A DNA stretch of 24,975 nucleotides from Candidatus Rokuibacteriota bacterium (GTDB taxonomy: Bacteria; Methylomirabilota; Methylomirabilia; Rokubacteriales; CSP1-6). Positions 9,537 to 16,490 of the stretch are shown here, one piece after another. The notes beneath the pieces were generated by a model. That model worked only from the letters and a program-made list of their open reading frames with translations. It had not been told where the DNA came from and ran no database searches. How positions within the stretch are numbered: the first letter of the stretch is position 1; each line of letters opens with the position of its first letter. Made by a program: the position numbers and the translations under genes. The stretch covers positions 1 through 24,975 of the forward strand of contig QHRS01000047.1 in NCBI GenBank assembly GCA_003221435.1, written 5' to 3'.

Positions 9537-10885
9537 TTACTCGGCGCCGGTCGGCTCCGCCAGCGGCATCCACGAAAGCTCGAGCACACGGCGCGTCGAG
9601 CCCGAGACCGGCGCGAGCGCGGCCCGGCGCAGCCCGGCGATCCAGATGATCTCGGCGCCCGCGACGACCAGTGGCAGGCCGTCGCGCTCCCAGCGCGGAA
9701 CGCGCGCGTCGATCAGGAACGACTTCAGGCGCCGCTCACCCGGGCCGCCGAAGGGAACGAACCGGTCGCCGGCGCGTCGGGAGCGGACGCTGAGCGGACC
9801 GGGCAGCGCGTCCGCATCGAACGCGACGCGATCGACGCCGCGCGGCGGCGTGTACTCGCCCGTCCGCGGAAAGCAGCGCACCTCGATCGCCCGGCCGATT
9901 TCGGGCATCGGCGTGGCGCCCGGCAGGACGAGCGGTCGCGCGCCGAGCCGGCGGCGCGCACCGCGCGACAAGCGAATGCGATCGCCACTCACCTCGACCG
10001 TGATGCCGCCGATGGTGAACGGGCGGCGGGGCGCGGGATCCCGCAGGACACGGCGGAGTCCCCGGTGCGCCCACGCGCGGAGCGGCGCCACGCGGCCCAA
10101 TCGCTCCGCCGCCAGGCGCAGAACCTCGGCTGCGAGCTCCTCCGGCAGCGCGCGGAGCCGCGACTGCGACAGGGTGACCTCGTCTCCCGAGGAGCCGCCT
10201 GCGCGGTGAGGTGGGCGAGGAGGTCGCGCGTCAGCGCGGCGGCCCGGTTGAGCGCGGCGACGATCGCGGGGTTGTAGGAGGCGGCCAGCTGCGGCAACAG
10301 CTCGTGCCGGATCCGATTCCGGAGAAGCTTCGGGTCGCGGTTCGAGGGGTCTTCCCGCCACGCGAGACCCGCGCGCTGAAGCGCGTCGACGATCTCGGCC
10401 CGCCGCGTCTCGATCAGCGGGCGGATGAAGATGCCACGCACCGGCGGAATCCCGCGGAGTCCCCGCGGGCCTGCGCCCTCGATAAGTCGCATCAGCACCG
10501 TCTCGGCCTGGTCGTCCGCCGTGTGACCGAGCGCGACGCGCTCAGCGCCGACTCGCGCGGCGTGCCGGCGCAGCGCGGCGTAGCGCGCCTCTCGCGCCCG
10601 CGCCTCGAGCGAGCCACCCGGCGCGACGGTGATCCGCTCGACGCTGACCGGCAGGCTGCGGGCGCGCGCGAGCGCCTCGACGAACGCCCCGTCGTCCGCG
10701 GATTCGGCGCGGAGGCCGTGGTCGAGGTGCACGACCGACAGCGTGAGGCGGAGTTCCGCGCCGAGCGCCTGCAACGCGTACAGCAGCGCGACCGAGTCGG
10801 CGCCGCCCGAGACAGCGACCAAAACAGCTTCGCCGCCAGCGAGCATCGCGTGGCGGCGAATGGTGTCACGAACGGCGTCGATCAC
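9537..10885 (-). pseudogene. tilS: tRNA(Ile)-lysidine synthetase, reading frame broken
   Basis: TilS makes lysidine at C34 of tRNA(Ile2) so that it reads AUA, and is normally essential. The N-terminal half starts at GTG 10885 and is convincing: PP-loop motif AVSGGADSVALL, then HLDHGLRAESADD and GHTADDQAETVLMRL. Around 10196-10215 that frame turns into low-quality sequence. The C-terminal half (SQSRLRALPEELAAEVLRLA ... RRAGDRFVPFGGPGERRLKS, TilS substrate-binding and C domains) continues in another frame to the TAA at 9537-9539. Together the two halves make a full-length TilS of about 440 residues with one indel. Because tilS is rarely dispensable, a sequencing or assembly error is likelier than real loss. 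It sits between moaE and htrA in a tight gene run. Confidence 0.85.
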
Positions 10886-10889
10886 GCGG

Positions 10890-11318
10890 CTACCCGCCCT
10901 GCAGCCCCACCCAGACCTCTCCGTCCTCGAAGTGCTCCTTCTTCCACACGGGCACGCGCTGCTTCAGCGTATCGATCGCGTACTGGCATGCCTCGAAGGC
11001 TTCCCGGCGGTGGGCGGCCGACACGGCGATCAGCACGCTCGATTCGCCGATCTCGAGCCGGCCGATGCGATGCAGCATCGTCACCGCCTTGACGCTCGGC
11101 CAGCGCTGGCGCACCGCCGCGCCGATCTCGCGCATCTTCGCTTCGGCCATCGCCGCGTGCGCCTCGTATTCGAGGTACTTCACCGGGCGCCCGTCCTTCT
11201 CGTTGCGCACGATGCCCGAGAAGATGACGACGCCGCCGGCCGCGGGATCGCCGACGGACGCGGCGACCGCGTCCGGCGAGAGCGGCTGTTCGACGATCTT
11301 GTAGATGTCCCCGTCCAT
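10890..11318 (-). CDS. moaE: Molybdopterin synthase catalytic subunit MoaE
   Basis: A 142-residue protein, the usual MoaE length. The ATG at 11318 overlaps the moaD stop (ATGA), and this start fits the family (MDGDIYKIVEQPLSPD). Conserved regions include GGVVIFSGIVRNEKDGRPV, YLEYEAHAAMAEAKM, HRIGRLEIGE and the C-terminal active-site segment VPVWKKEHFEDGEVWV, with the Lys pair that contacts the MoaD tail. MoaE and MoaD form the heterotetramer that converts precursor Z (cPMP) to molybdopterin in the cytoplasm. No other moa genes are in the window. The stop is 4 nt from the tilS start. Confidence 0.93.
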   Translation of the reverse strand: MDGDIYKIVEQPLSPDAVAASVGDPAAGGVVIFSGIVRNEKDGRPVKYLEYEAHAAMAEAKMREIGAAVRQRWPSVKAVTMLHRIGRLEIGESSVLIAVSAAHRREAFEACQYAIDTLKQRVPVWKKEHFEDGEVWVGLQGG

Positions 11319-11629
11319 CACCCTGCGCTCCGCGCCCTGTCGGAACGCGAGGCCCGCCGCGCCGTACGGCTGCGGCCGGCACTGCCACCGCTCACGGGCG
11401 GGAACAGGCACAGCTCATCGCCTGGACGGAGCGCGTGGTCAGGCCCGACGTAGTCGTTGCCGATGGCGAAGAGCGTGAACGGGCGGTACCGCCCGAGCTC
11501 CGGGTGGCGGTCCACGACCGCCGCCCATGCGGCCTCCACGGTGCCGCCGTCAGGAAGATCGACTTCGAGTCGCTGCCGACCGGTGGCTTCCCGATAGCGG
11601 GCGAAGAAGCGGACCGCCACGCGCAACAC
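11318..11629 (-). CDS. moaD: Molybdopterin synthase sulfur-carrier subunit MoaD, with extended tail
   Basis: A beta-grasp ubiquitin-like protein that carries sulfur as a C-terminal thiocarboxylate for molybdopterin synthesis. It starts at GTG 11629 (VLRVAVRFFARYRE). The normal end, LCLFPPVSGG, is reached at residues 73-82, but the frame continues for 21 more residues rich in Arg, Ser and Ala (11321-11383) before a TGA that overlaps the moaE ATG. MoaD proteins normally stop right after the Gly-Gly, because the free terminal Gly is adenylated and thiolated. The tail must therefore be trimmed, or the protein is inactive as written. None of the three frames has a stop between the Gly-Gly and the moaE start, so a simple frameshift does not explain it. 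Confidence 0.88.
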   Translation of the reverse strand: MLRVAVRFFARYREATGRQRLEVDLPDGGTVEAAWAAVVDRHPELGRYRPFTLFAIGNDYVGPDHALRPGDELCLFPPVSGGSAGRSRTARRASRSDRARSAG

Positions 11630-11675
11630 GCAGTGCCTTTCCGACTGGTTCCGACTAACGCGAATTGGGCCGCTG

Positions 11676-11796
11676 GTGCCGTTCCAAGTTACGAACCAGA
11701 CGAGGCCCCAGGGAGGAGGCGAGGATCAATGATCGCCGACGACCGAGGGCCCCTTCGATGGGCAACGAAGGATGGCGAAGTAAACTGGAACGGCAC
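11676..11796. repeat. Palindrome-ended intergenic element, copy A
   Basis: A 121-bp element bounded by GTGCCGTTCCA and, at the other end, its complement TGGAACGGCAC. Copies B (16368-16490) and C (21096-21195) share the left block (AAGTT-CGA-CCAGACGAGG and on to GGGAGGAG) and the right block (AACGAAG-ATGGCGAAGTAA). Copy A contains both middle modules: GATCGCCGACGACCGAG, shared with B, and GGCCCC-TCGATGGGC, shared with C. A further 28 bp to the left (11648-11675, TTCCGACTAACG...TTGGGC) also match copy C. The right end abuts the iscA-like gene: its last base is the G of that gene's TAG stop. The organisation is ERIC-like or MITE-like. No coding capacity is apparent. Confidence 0.85.
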
Positions 11797-12122
11797 TAGA
11801 ACTTGTGGGACTGCCCGCAGCCGCAGCTGGACTTCACGTTCGGATTCTTGACCGCGAACCCGGCGCCCATCATGTCGTTCTGGACAAAATCGATCTCGCT
11901 GCCCGCCAGGTACGGCGCGCTGTGCGGATCGACGTAGAGCTTGATCCCCTGGCTCTCGATGACGTCGTCGTCCGCCCCCGCCTCGGCCTCCCATCCGAGC
12001 TCGTACGACATCCCCGAGCATCCGCCGCCGACCACGCGGATGCGCAAGCCCCACTCGGGCTTGCCTTCCTCGAGGCGCAGATCGGATACCTTCTTGGCGG
12101 CCGTTTCGGTCAGCGTGATCAT
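11796..12122 (-). CDS. A-type iron-sulfur carrier (IscA/ErpA/HesB family)
   Basis: A 108-residue protein. The ATG at 12122 has a strong AGGAGG ribosome site 7 nt upstream. It carries the three conserved cysteines of the family: one in VVGGGCSGMSY and two in the C-terminal SSCGCGQSHKF. FAVKNPN before the CGCG pair is typical of the ErpA/IscA type. These small proteins receive [Fe-S] clusters and pass them to target enzymes in the cytoplasm. No iscU, iscS or suf genes are in the window. The stop codon TAG coincides with the outer base of repeat element A. IscA, SufA and ErpA cannot be told apart from this sequence alone. Confidence 0.92.
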   Translation of the reverse strand: MITLTETAAKKVSDLRLEEGKPEWGLRIRVVGGGCSGMSYELGWEAEAGADDDVIESQGIKLYVDPHSAPYLAGSEIDFVQNDMMGAGFAVKNPNVKSSCGCGQSHKF

Positions 12123-12146
12123 CCCCCAACCTCCTGTCAGCGATCC

Positions 12147-12160
12147 CGGCGTCGACGCCG
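12147..12160. repeat. 14-bp perfect palindrome between the SDR and Fe-S carrier genes
   Basis: CGGCGTCGACGCCG is fully self-complementary and lies in the 54-bp gap between the SDR stop and the ATG of the Fe-S carrier gene, upstream of its strong AGGAGG site. It could be a protein-binding site or simply a product of the base composition. No T-run follows, so I do not call it a terminator. Confidence 0.25.
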
Positions 12161-12176
12161 ATTCACCCTCAATGTA

Positions 12177-12893
12177 TCACAGAATCCCACCGGCGGGGAG
12201 CAGCGTCAGCTCCTCGAGCGAGGCGCCCTCGGGCAGCGCCGCCATGAGGACCGCGGCCTGCGCGACGTCCTCGGCGCGGAGCATCGCGCGCCGATCCGGC
12301 GGGTTCGCGATCCCGTCCCACAGCGGCGTATCCACGGCGCCGGGCACGAGGACGCCGACCCGCACGCCCGCGCCGCGTAGCTCCTCCGCGAGCGCGCGAC
12401 TGAACGCGACGACGCCGGCCTTCGACGCGCTGTAGGCGGCCGCGCCGGGCAGGGCCCGCTTCGACGCAATCGACCCGACGTTGATGATCGTGCCCGACCG
12501 CTGCGCCATCATCGCGGGCAGCACCGCCCGGCACGCCAGCATGGCGCCCCGGAGATTGACTCTCAGCATCGCGTCCCAGTCCTCCGTCTTCGCGTCCGCG
12601 ACGGGGCTGAACGAGGCGCCGCCTGCGGCGGTCACGAGGATGTCGACGCGAGCGAACGCGGCGAGGGTCTCCCGCACGAGCGCCTCGATCGACTGCTCCG
12701 ACGCGACGTCGGTCGGCAGCGCCAGCGCCCGGCCGCCCGCCTGCCGGATCTGCTCCGCCGCCGACGCGAGCGCGGGACCCGTCCGCGCGGCGAGCGCGAC
12801 GGCCGCGCCCTCGGTCGCGAAGGCGAGGGCGATCGCCCGCCCGATGCCGCGGCCCGCGCCCGTGACGATCGCGACCCGCCGCGCGAGCCTCAC
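12177..12893 (-). CDS. Short-chain dehydrogenase/reductase (candidate pterin reductase)
   Basis: A 238-residue classical SDR. It has the nucleotide-binding TGAGRGIG (11-18), Arg37 after the second strand (AARTG, suggesting NADPH), NLRG with Asn113, and the catalytic Ser141, Tyr154 and Lys158 (YSASK). The start is GTG 12893, which overlaps the TGA of folE by 4 nt (GTGA), so it is translationally coupled to the GTP cyclohydrolase. By sequence it is a generic FabG-like reductase. By position, as last enzyme after FolE and two PTPS genes, it could do the sepiapterin-reductase step from 6-pyruvoyl-tetrahydropterin to tetrahydrobiopterin. That assignment is inference from context only. Confidence 0.85.
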   Translation of the reverse strand: MRLARRVAIVTGAGRGIGRAIALAFATEGAAVALAARTGPALASAAEQIRQAGGRALALPTDVASEQSIEALVRETLAAFARVDILVTAAGGASFSPVADAKTEDWDAMLRVNLRGAMLACRAVLPAMMAQRSGTIINVGSIASKRALPGAAAYSASKAGVVAFSRALAEELRGAGVRVGVLVPGAVDTPLWDGIANPPDRRAMLRAEDVAQAAVLMAALPEGASLEELTLLPAGGIL

Positions 12894-14458
12894 ATTACGA
12901 GGCCGCGGCTGGACTTGATCAGCTCCATGAACTCGGCGCGCGTCTCCGGGCGCGAGCGGAAGCTCCCGAGCATGGCCGAGGTGACGGCCTTGGAGTTCTG
13001 TTTCTCGACCCCGCGCATCAGCATGCAGAGGTGGATCGCTTCCATGACCACCGCGACGCCGCGCGGCTGCAGCGACGCGTTGAGCGTGTTGGCGATCTGT
13101 GTGGTGAGGCGCTCCTGCACCTGCAGGCGCCGGCTGAACATCTCCACCAGCCGCGGGATCTTCGACAGGCCGACAATCTTCCGGTCCGGCATGTACGCAA
13201 CGTGCGCCTTGCCGATGAACGGGAGGAGATGATGTTCACAGTTGTGCGTCAGGTGACCGCCAACGAGGAACGTGGGATACGGCTCGCACTTGAAGCTGTA
13301 GATGGTGTATGGCTTCTTCGGCTTCGGAAGGCGCCGCACGGCGACGACGGTTGCGTAGGTGCTGTCAACGGGCACGTAGAACTCGCTCTGCTGGCGAAAC
13401 CCGTGCTTCCCATACCAGCCGGGCTGATCCCACCTGCCGGAGACATAGATCCTGGCGCGGTCGTCGGTTCCAGTTTTGGCGACCGGTGTCTGAAGATATT
13501 CCGCGAGAGCCGACAGGAAATTCCGGTTCGAACTGACGATATACCTGGCGGCGCCAGCCGTGTAGCCGTCGCCGTCACAGTAGCCGTCCAGGAACCCCCG
13601 CATCATATCGGCGGAGGAAGTGACGACTCTGGGGAATCCAAACGACTTCGTCTTGCTTCTCGACCCCTGCTCGGGGATTCCGAGCCACCGGCACAACTTC
13701 TCGCCGATCGCGCGAGACACGGTCCGGACGCGGAACATGGGGATCTTCTTCTTCAGGAAGCCGGATGGAACTGTGACGCACTCGACCGCAGGCGCCGACG
13801 ACGGGAAGGCCTCGGCGAACTTGAGACGGTATTTCTCGGCAAAGGCGGCACTCTTCACCACAACATTGATCCTGCGACCGTCCTGGATCCTGCCATCCGC
13901 CGCGACCGCTCCGAGCACGTATCCGAGAGCATAGCCGGGCTTCGGCTCGTGGGGTTCGCGGCACAGGGACTTCGGATTGACCCACTCCACCTTGGTCCCG
14001 GTCTCGAGGTCCCGTGCCTCCCGCCATCCGGACTCGGTCATAACGGGGTGATCTGGTGTCAGCCGGAAGCGTCCAGACGTGGTCCGAACCTCGACGATGT
14101 CGCGCGTCTTCCGGCTCGCGACCATCGTGACCGCTGTCTCCTTCAGATAGCCTTCATCGAGCGTCCACAGGCGATCCCCAGGCCTTATGTCGCGGGCGGG
14201 CCTCGCGCCACCGACGGCGTTGACGATCTGCCTACCCGGCACGCAGAGGCTGAAGAAGTCGATGTCCTTGACGACCACCATCTCGTCGTACTGCTCGACG
14301 AAGAGCGCGTCGTTGAGGACTTCGTCCACGCTCATCTGATACCCGGACGTCAGGAAGCGGAGCGCCTTCTCCACGCGCTCGGGCGTGCGCTCGAGCCCTT
14401 GGCGCTGGGCGTCCTCCCCGAGCTCCTTCAGCAGTTGCTCCACGAGCTTCGCGATCAT
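12890..14458 (-). CDS. folE: GTP cyclohydrolase I interrupted by an in-frame intein
   Basis: A 522-residue precursor. Residues 1-71 and 407-522 join to a normal 187-residue FolE. The N-part has RTPERVEKALRFLTSGY and KDIDFFSL; the C-part begins CEHHLLPFIGKAHVAYMP and contains IHLCMLMRGV. The zinc ligands known from the family are the Cys and second His of CEHH (Cys407, His410) and the Cys of HLCM (Cys478). The enzyme turns GTP into 7,8-dihydroneopterin triphosphate in the cytoplasm, the first step towards folate, biopterin or 7-deazaguanines. The 335-residue insert lies between Leu71 and Cys407, so FolE cannot bind zinc until splicing is complete. The start ATG overlaps the stop of the preceding PTPS gene (ATGA), and the stop overlaps the SDR start. 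Confidence 0.95.
   Translation of the reverse strand: MIAKLVEQLLKELGEDAQRQGLERTPERVEKALRFLTSGYQMSVDEVLNDALFVEQYDEMVVVKDIDFFSLCVPGRQIVNAVGGARPARDIRPGDRLWTLDEGYLKETAVTMVASRKTRDIVEVRTTSGRFRLTPDHPVMTESGWREARDLETGTKVEWVNPKSLCREPHEPKPGYALGYVLGAVAADGRIQDGRRINVVVKSAAFAEKYRLKFAEAFPSSAPAVECVTVPSGFLKKKIPMFRVRTVSRAIGEKLCRWLGIPEQGSRSKTKSFGFPRVVTSSADMMRGFLDGYCDGDGYTAGAARYIVSSNRNFLSALAEYLQTPVAKTGTDDRARIYVSGRWDQPGWYGKHGFRQQSEFYVPVDSTYATVVAVRRLPKPKKPYTIYSFKCEPYPTFLVGGHLTHNCEHHLLPFIGKAHVAYMPDRKIVGLSKIPRLVEMFSRRLQVQERLTTQIANTLNASLQPRGVAVVMEAIHLCMLMRGVEKQNSKAVTSAMLGSFRSRPETRAEFMELIKSSRGLVM
13241..14245 (-). other. Intein with LAGLIDADG homing endonuclease, inside FolE
   Basis: Residues 72-406 of the precursor. 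It starts with the splice nucleophile Cys72 (CVPGRQIVNAVGG). Block B is TPDHPV, with Thr134 and His137. The endonuclease has two LAGLIDADG-type motifs: LGYVLGAVAADG (catalytic Asp188) and FLDGYCDGDG (Asp297). Block F is YSFKCEPYPTFLVGG and the end is LTHN (His405, Asn406), followed by extein Cys407. All residues needed for cis-splicing are present, and the endonuclease looks intact. Sample lines inside the intein are 58-63% G+C by hand count, against 82% for a line in the neighbouring SDR gene, which supports horizontal arrival. Splicing should give the seamless FolE junction SL-CEHH. Confidence 0.95.
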
Positions 14459-14865
14459 ACGGGAGCGTCCCCTTCCCCGCAGTATTCGAACCGGTTCTTC
14501 GCCGTTTCAACCACCGCCACCCGCGTGAGCGCGGGCAGCCGGGGCGCCAGCAGGCCCCAGAACGCGCGCGCCAGGCTCTCGCCGGTCGTGATCACGCCGG
14601 ACAGTTCCGGCACCGTCGTCTCGAGGTCGCGGTGATCGACCCGGCTGATCAGCTCGCGCTCCACGATCTCGTCGAGGGCGCCGACGTCGGCGGCCATCCC
14701 CGTCACCGGGTCCGGCGTGCCCTCGACCGTGACCTCGACGTAGTAGTTGTGGCCGTGCGGGCGATGGCACACGCCGTAGACGAGGGCGTTCTCGGCCGCG
14801 GTGAGGTGCGGGCTCTCCAGCCGATGCCCGGCGCTGAAATGATACCGCCGAGTCAGCAGCACCAC
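14455..14865 (-). CDS. PTPS/QueD-family pterin synthase, Cys-containing paralogue
   Basis: About 136 residues, starting at GTG 14865 or the adjacent GTG 14862; there is no strong ribosome site, and the upstream gene ends 8-10 nt before. Zinc ligands are His14 (FSAGHR) and His37/His39 (PHGHNY). The catalytic Cys33 is in place (VYGVCHRPHGHNY). The DH pair of RVDHRDL and a C-terminal Glu (VVETAKN) complete the active site. The family converts dihydroneopterin triphosphate either to 6-pyruvoyl-tetrahydropterin (PTPS, biopterin route) or to 6-carboxy-tetrahydropterin (QueD, queuosine route). The sequence alone does not decide which, but no queC/queE neighbours are seen. Its TGA overlaps the folE ATG. 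Confidence 0.88.
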   Translation of the reverse strand: MVLLTRRYHFSAGHRLESPHLTAAENALVYGVCHRPHGHNYYVEVTVEGTPDPVTGMAADVGALDEIVERELISRVDHRDLETTVPELSGVITTGESLARAFWGLLAPRLPALTRVAVVETAKNRFEYCGEGDAPV

Positions 14866-14872
14866 GCGTCGA

Positions 14873-15289
14873 TCACCGTCCGAAATAGTCCACGTACAGC
14901 GTCGGATCCTCCCACACGCGCACCCGCCACAGCCGGTCCGTCCCGAGCTTGGGCGCCAGCAGCCCCCAGATCGTGACCGCGATGTTCTCGGTCGTCGGCA
15001 CCTTGCCGACGAAGAGCGGGTCGGCATTCAGATCGGCGTGATCGAAGCGGCTCACGACCAGCTCGCCGACGATTCGTTTGAGCTCGCCGAGATCCATGAC
15101 CATGCCCGTCCGCGCGTCGATCGTGCCGCGGACCGTCACCTCGAGCGAGTAGTTGTGCCCGTGGCTCACGGTCAGGTTTCCGAAGACGCGCCGGTTTTCC
15201 TCGGCCGCCCACTCGCCGACGTAGTACCGGTGGCCCGCAGAGAACGTGAACGCGCGCGTGCTGTAGCTGATGGGGCGCCCCGCCGTCAT
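14873..15289 (-). CDS. PTPS/QueD-family paralogue lacking the catalytic cysteine
   Basis: A 138-residue protein with ATG at 15289, overlapping the stop of the glycosyltransferase gene (ATGA). The zinc ligands are kept: His20 (FSAGHR) and His43/His45 (SHGHNY). So are GTIDARTGMVMDLGELK, the DH pair in RFDHADLN, VPTTENIAVTIW and the C-terminal Glu of VWEDP. These resemble animal PTPS more than E. coli QueD. At the position of the catalytic Cys, four residues before the HGH motif, there is Leu39, and the protein contains no cysteine at all. It may be an inactive partner of the Cys-containing paralogue encoded next to it, or catalyse a different pterin reaction. Confidence 0.85.
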   Translation of the reverse strand: MTAGRPISYSTRAFTFSAGHRYYVGEWAAEENRRVFGNLTVSHGHNYSLEVTVRGTIDARTGMVMDLGELKRIVGELVVSRFDHADLNADPLFVGKVPTTENIAVTIWGLLAPKLGTDRLWRVRVWEDPTLYVDYFGR

Positions 15290-16341
15290 CCCGCCGCCGC
15301 CTGGACGAATCGGGCCGCGACCCGGTCGCGGGCAAACCGGACCACCCACGCCCGGCCGGCGGCGGCCAGGTCCTTTCGCAGTCCGCTATTCATGAGCAGC
15401 GTCTCGAGCGCCATCGCCAGATCGCCGGGGCTCTCCGGGTTGACGAGGAGGCCGGTCCGGCGATCGATCACCACCTCCGGCACGGCTGCCGCGCGGCAGG
15501 CGACCACGGCGAGCCCGGCGGCCATCGCTTCGGCGAAGACGATCCCGAATCCCTCCTGCACCGACGGCAGACAGAAGCAATCGGCGCTCACGTATTCCTC
15601 GGCCAGCTGCCGGCGCGAGACGTCGCCGAGCAGGACGACGGTGTCGTGGAGCGAGAGTTCGTCGCGCAGCGCCGAGACCCGGGCCCATGCCGGCCCCCGT
15701 CCTACGATGCGCACCTGGACGTCCGGGATGCGCTCGCGCAGCAGCCGCGCCGCGTGGAGCAAGTCTCCGAAGCGCTTGCGCGCGTACATCCGACCGACGG
15801 ACAGCACGACCGGCCGGTCGGACGGCCGGCGCTCGGCGACGGCGAAGCGGCGCTGCCATCCGTCGAGGTCGATCGGCTCGGGCACGACGGCGAGCCTCGC
15901 GCGCGGGACGCCGTACTCGCGCTGCGCGGCCCAGGCGGAGTACTCGCTGGGGACGATGATCCGGTCGGCGCGCGCGACGTTCAGCCGTTCCCATCGCGCC
16001 TGGCGGGCGAGCAGCGCCCGCACCAGTCCGCGCTCGTTCCTCGCCTCGTCGGCGATGATCCCCTTGAGGCTCACGACGAACGGCCGCGCACGGCGGCGGG
16101 CCCACAGGAAGCCATCGAGGTCGACGCCGACGACCACGTCCGCGCGGGGCGGCGCGAGCGCGACGCCCACGTTATAGAGGTAGCGATCGAGCGTGTGGAA
16201 GCGCGTGCGCAGCCTGAGGGGCCGGATCTCCGCCGAATGCCCGAGCGCGGCGAGCCCGCCCGCGAGCGTGTCGATCGCGACGAACGTGCCGCTGCCTAGG
16301 GTCGCCGTGAGCGGGGTGGACGTCAGGAAGACAAACCGCAC
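15286..16341 (-). CDS. GT4-type glycosyltransferase (GT-B fold)
   Basis: A 351-residue protein beginning at GTG 16341, with GGGAG about 6 nt upstream. The N-terminal Rossmann half starts VRFVFLTSTPLTATLGSGTF, containing the glycine-rich acceptor loop. The C-terminal half has VLSVGRMYARKRFGDLLHAA, VRIVGRGPAW and the nucleotide-sugar motif SVQEGFGIVFAEAMAAGLAVV (EX7E), typical of retaining GT4 enzymes. There is no signal or membrane segment. Its stop overlaps the ATG of the first PTPS gene, so it leads the pterin cluster. In cyanobacteria and green sulfur bacteria tetrahydropterins are glycosylated by a sugar-nucleotide-dependent transferase. A pterin acceptor is therefore plausible here but not shown by sequence. 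Confidence 0.88.
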   Translation of the reverse strand: MRFVFLTSTPLTATLGSGTFVAIDTLAGGLAALGHSAEIRPLRLRTRFHTLDRYLYNVGVALAPPRADVVVGVDLDGFLWARRRARPFVVSLKGIIADEARNERGLVRALLARQARWERLNVARADRIIVPSEYSAWAAQREYGVPRARLAVVPEPIDLDGWQRRFAVAERRPSDRPVVLSVGRMYARKRFGDLLHAARLLRERIPDVQVRIVGRGPAWARVSALRDELSLHDTVVLLGDVSRRQLAEEYVSADCFCLPSVQEGFGIVFAEAMAAGLAVVACRAAAVPEVVIDRRTGLLVNPESPGDLAMALETLLMNSGLRKDLAAAGRAWVVRFARDRVAARFVQAAAG

Positions 16342-16367
16342 TAGCTCTCCCGCGAGCTGTCTGCTTC

Positions 16368-16490
16368 GTGCCGGTCCAAATTGCGAGCCAGACGAGGCCC
16401 GAGGGAGGAGGCGACCGGAGCGTACGAGGTTGTACGTGAGGATCGCCGACGACCGAGAACGAAGTATGGCGAAGTAAGTTGGACCGGCAC
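16368..16490. repeat. Palindrome-ended intergenic element, copy B
   Basis: A 123-bp element bounded by GTGCCGGTCCAA and its exact complement TTGGACCGGCAC. Relative to copies A and C, position 7 of both ends is changed in a matched way (GTT to GGT on the left, AAC to ACC on the right), so end pairing is kept. It shares the left block (GCGAGCCAGACGAGGCCCGA) and right block (AACGAAGTATGGCGAAGTAA). Its middle holds GATCGCCGACGACCGAG, shared with A, plus a unique insert containing CGTAC-GAGGTT-GTACG, a small hairpin (about 16422-16437). The right end coincides with the TAG stop of the crotonase gene, and the left end lies 26 nt upstream of the glycosyltransferase start, beside its ribosome site. 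Confidence 0.85.

Noticed and set aside
13031..14635. Plus-strand open frame of 534 codons opposite folE and its intein
   Set aside because: It mirrors the minus-strand FolE-intein frame, lacks any recognisable motif, and has no ribosome site.
14455..15289. Queuosine (queD) operon
   Set aside because: The two PTPS-family genes sit with folE, which also feeds queuosine, but queC, queE and queF are absent and a glycosyltransferase and SDR are present instead. The paralogue at 14873 looks more like animal PTPS. Not excluded, but not preferred.
16368..16490. Repeat elements as insertion sequences with target-site duplications
   Set aside because: None of the copies has matching direct repeats on both sides and none encodes a transposase, so only a non-autonomous or structural repeat can be claimed.
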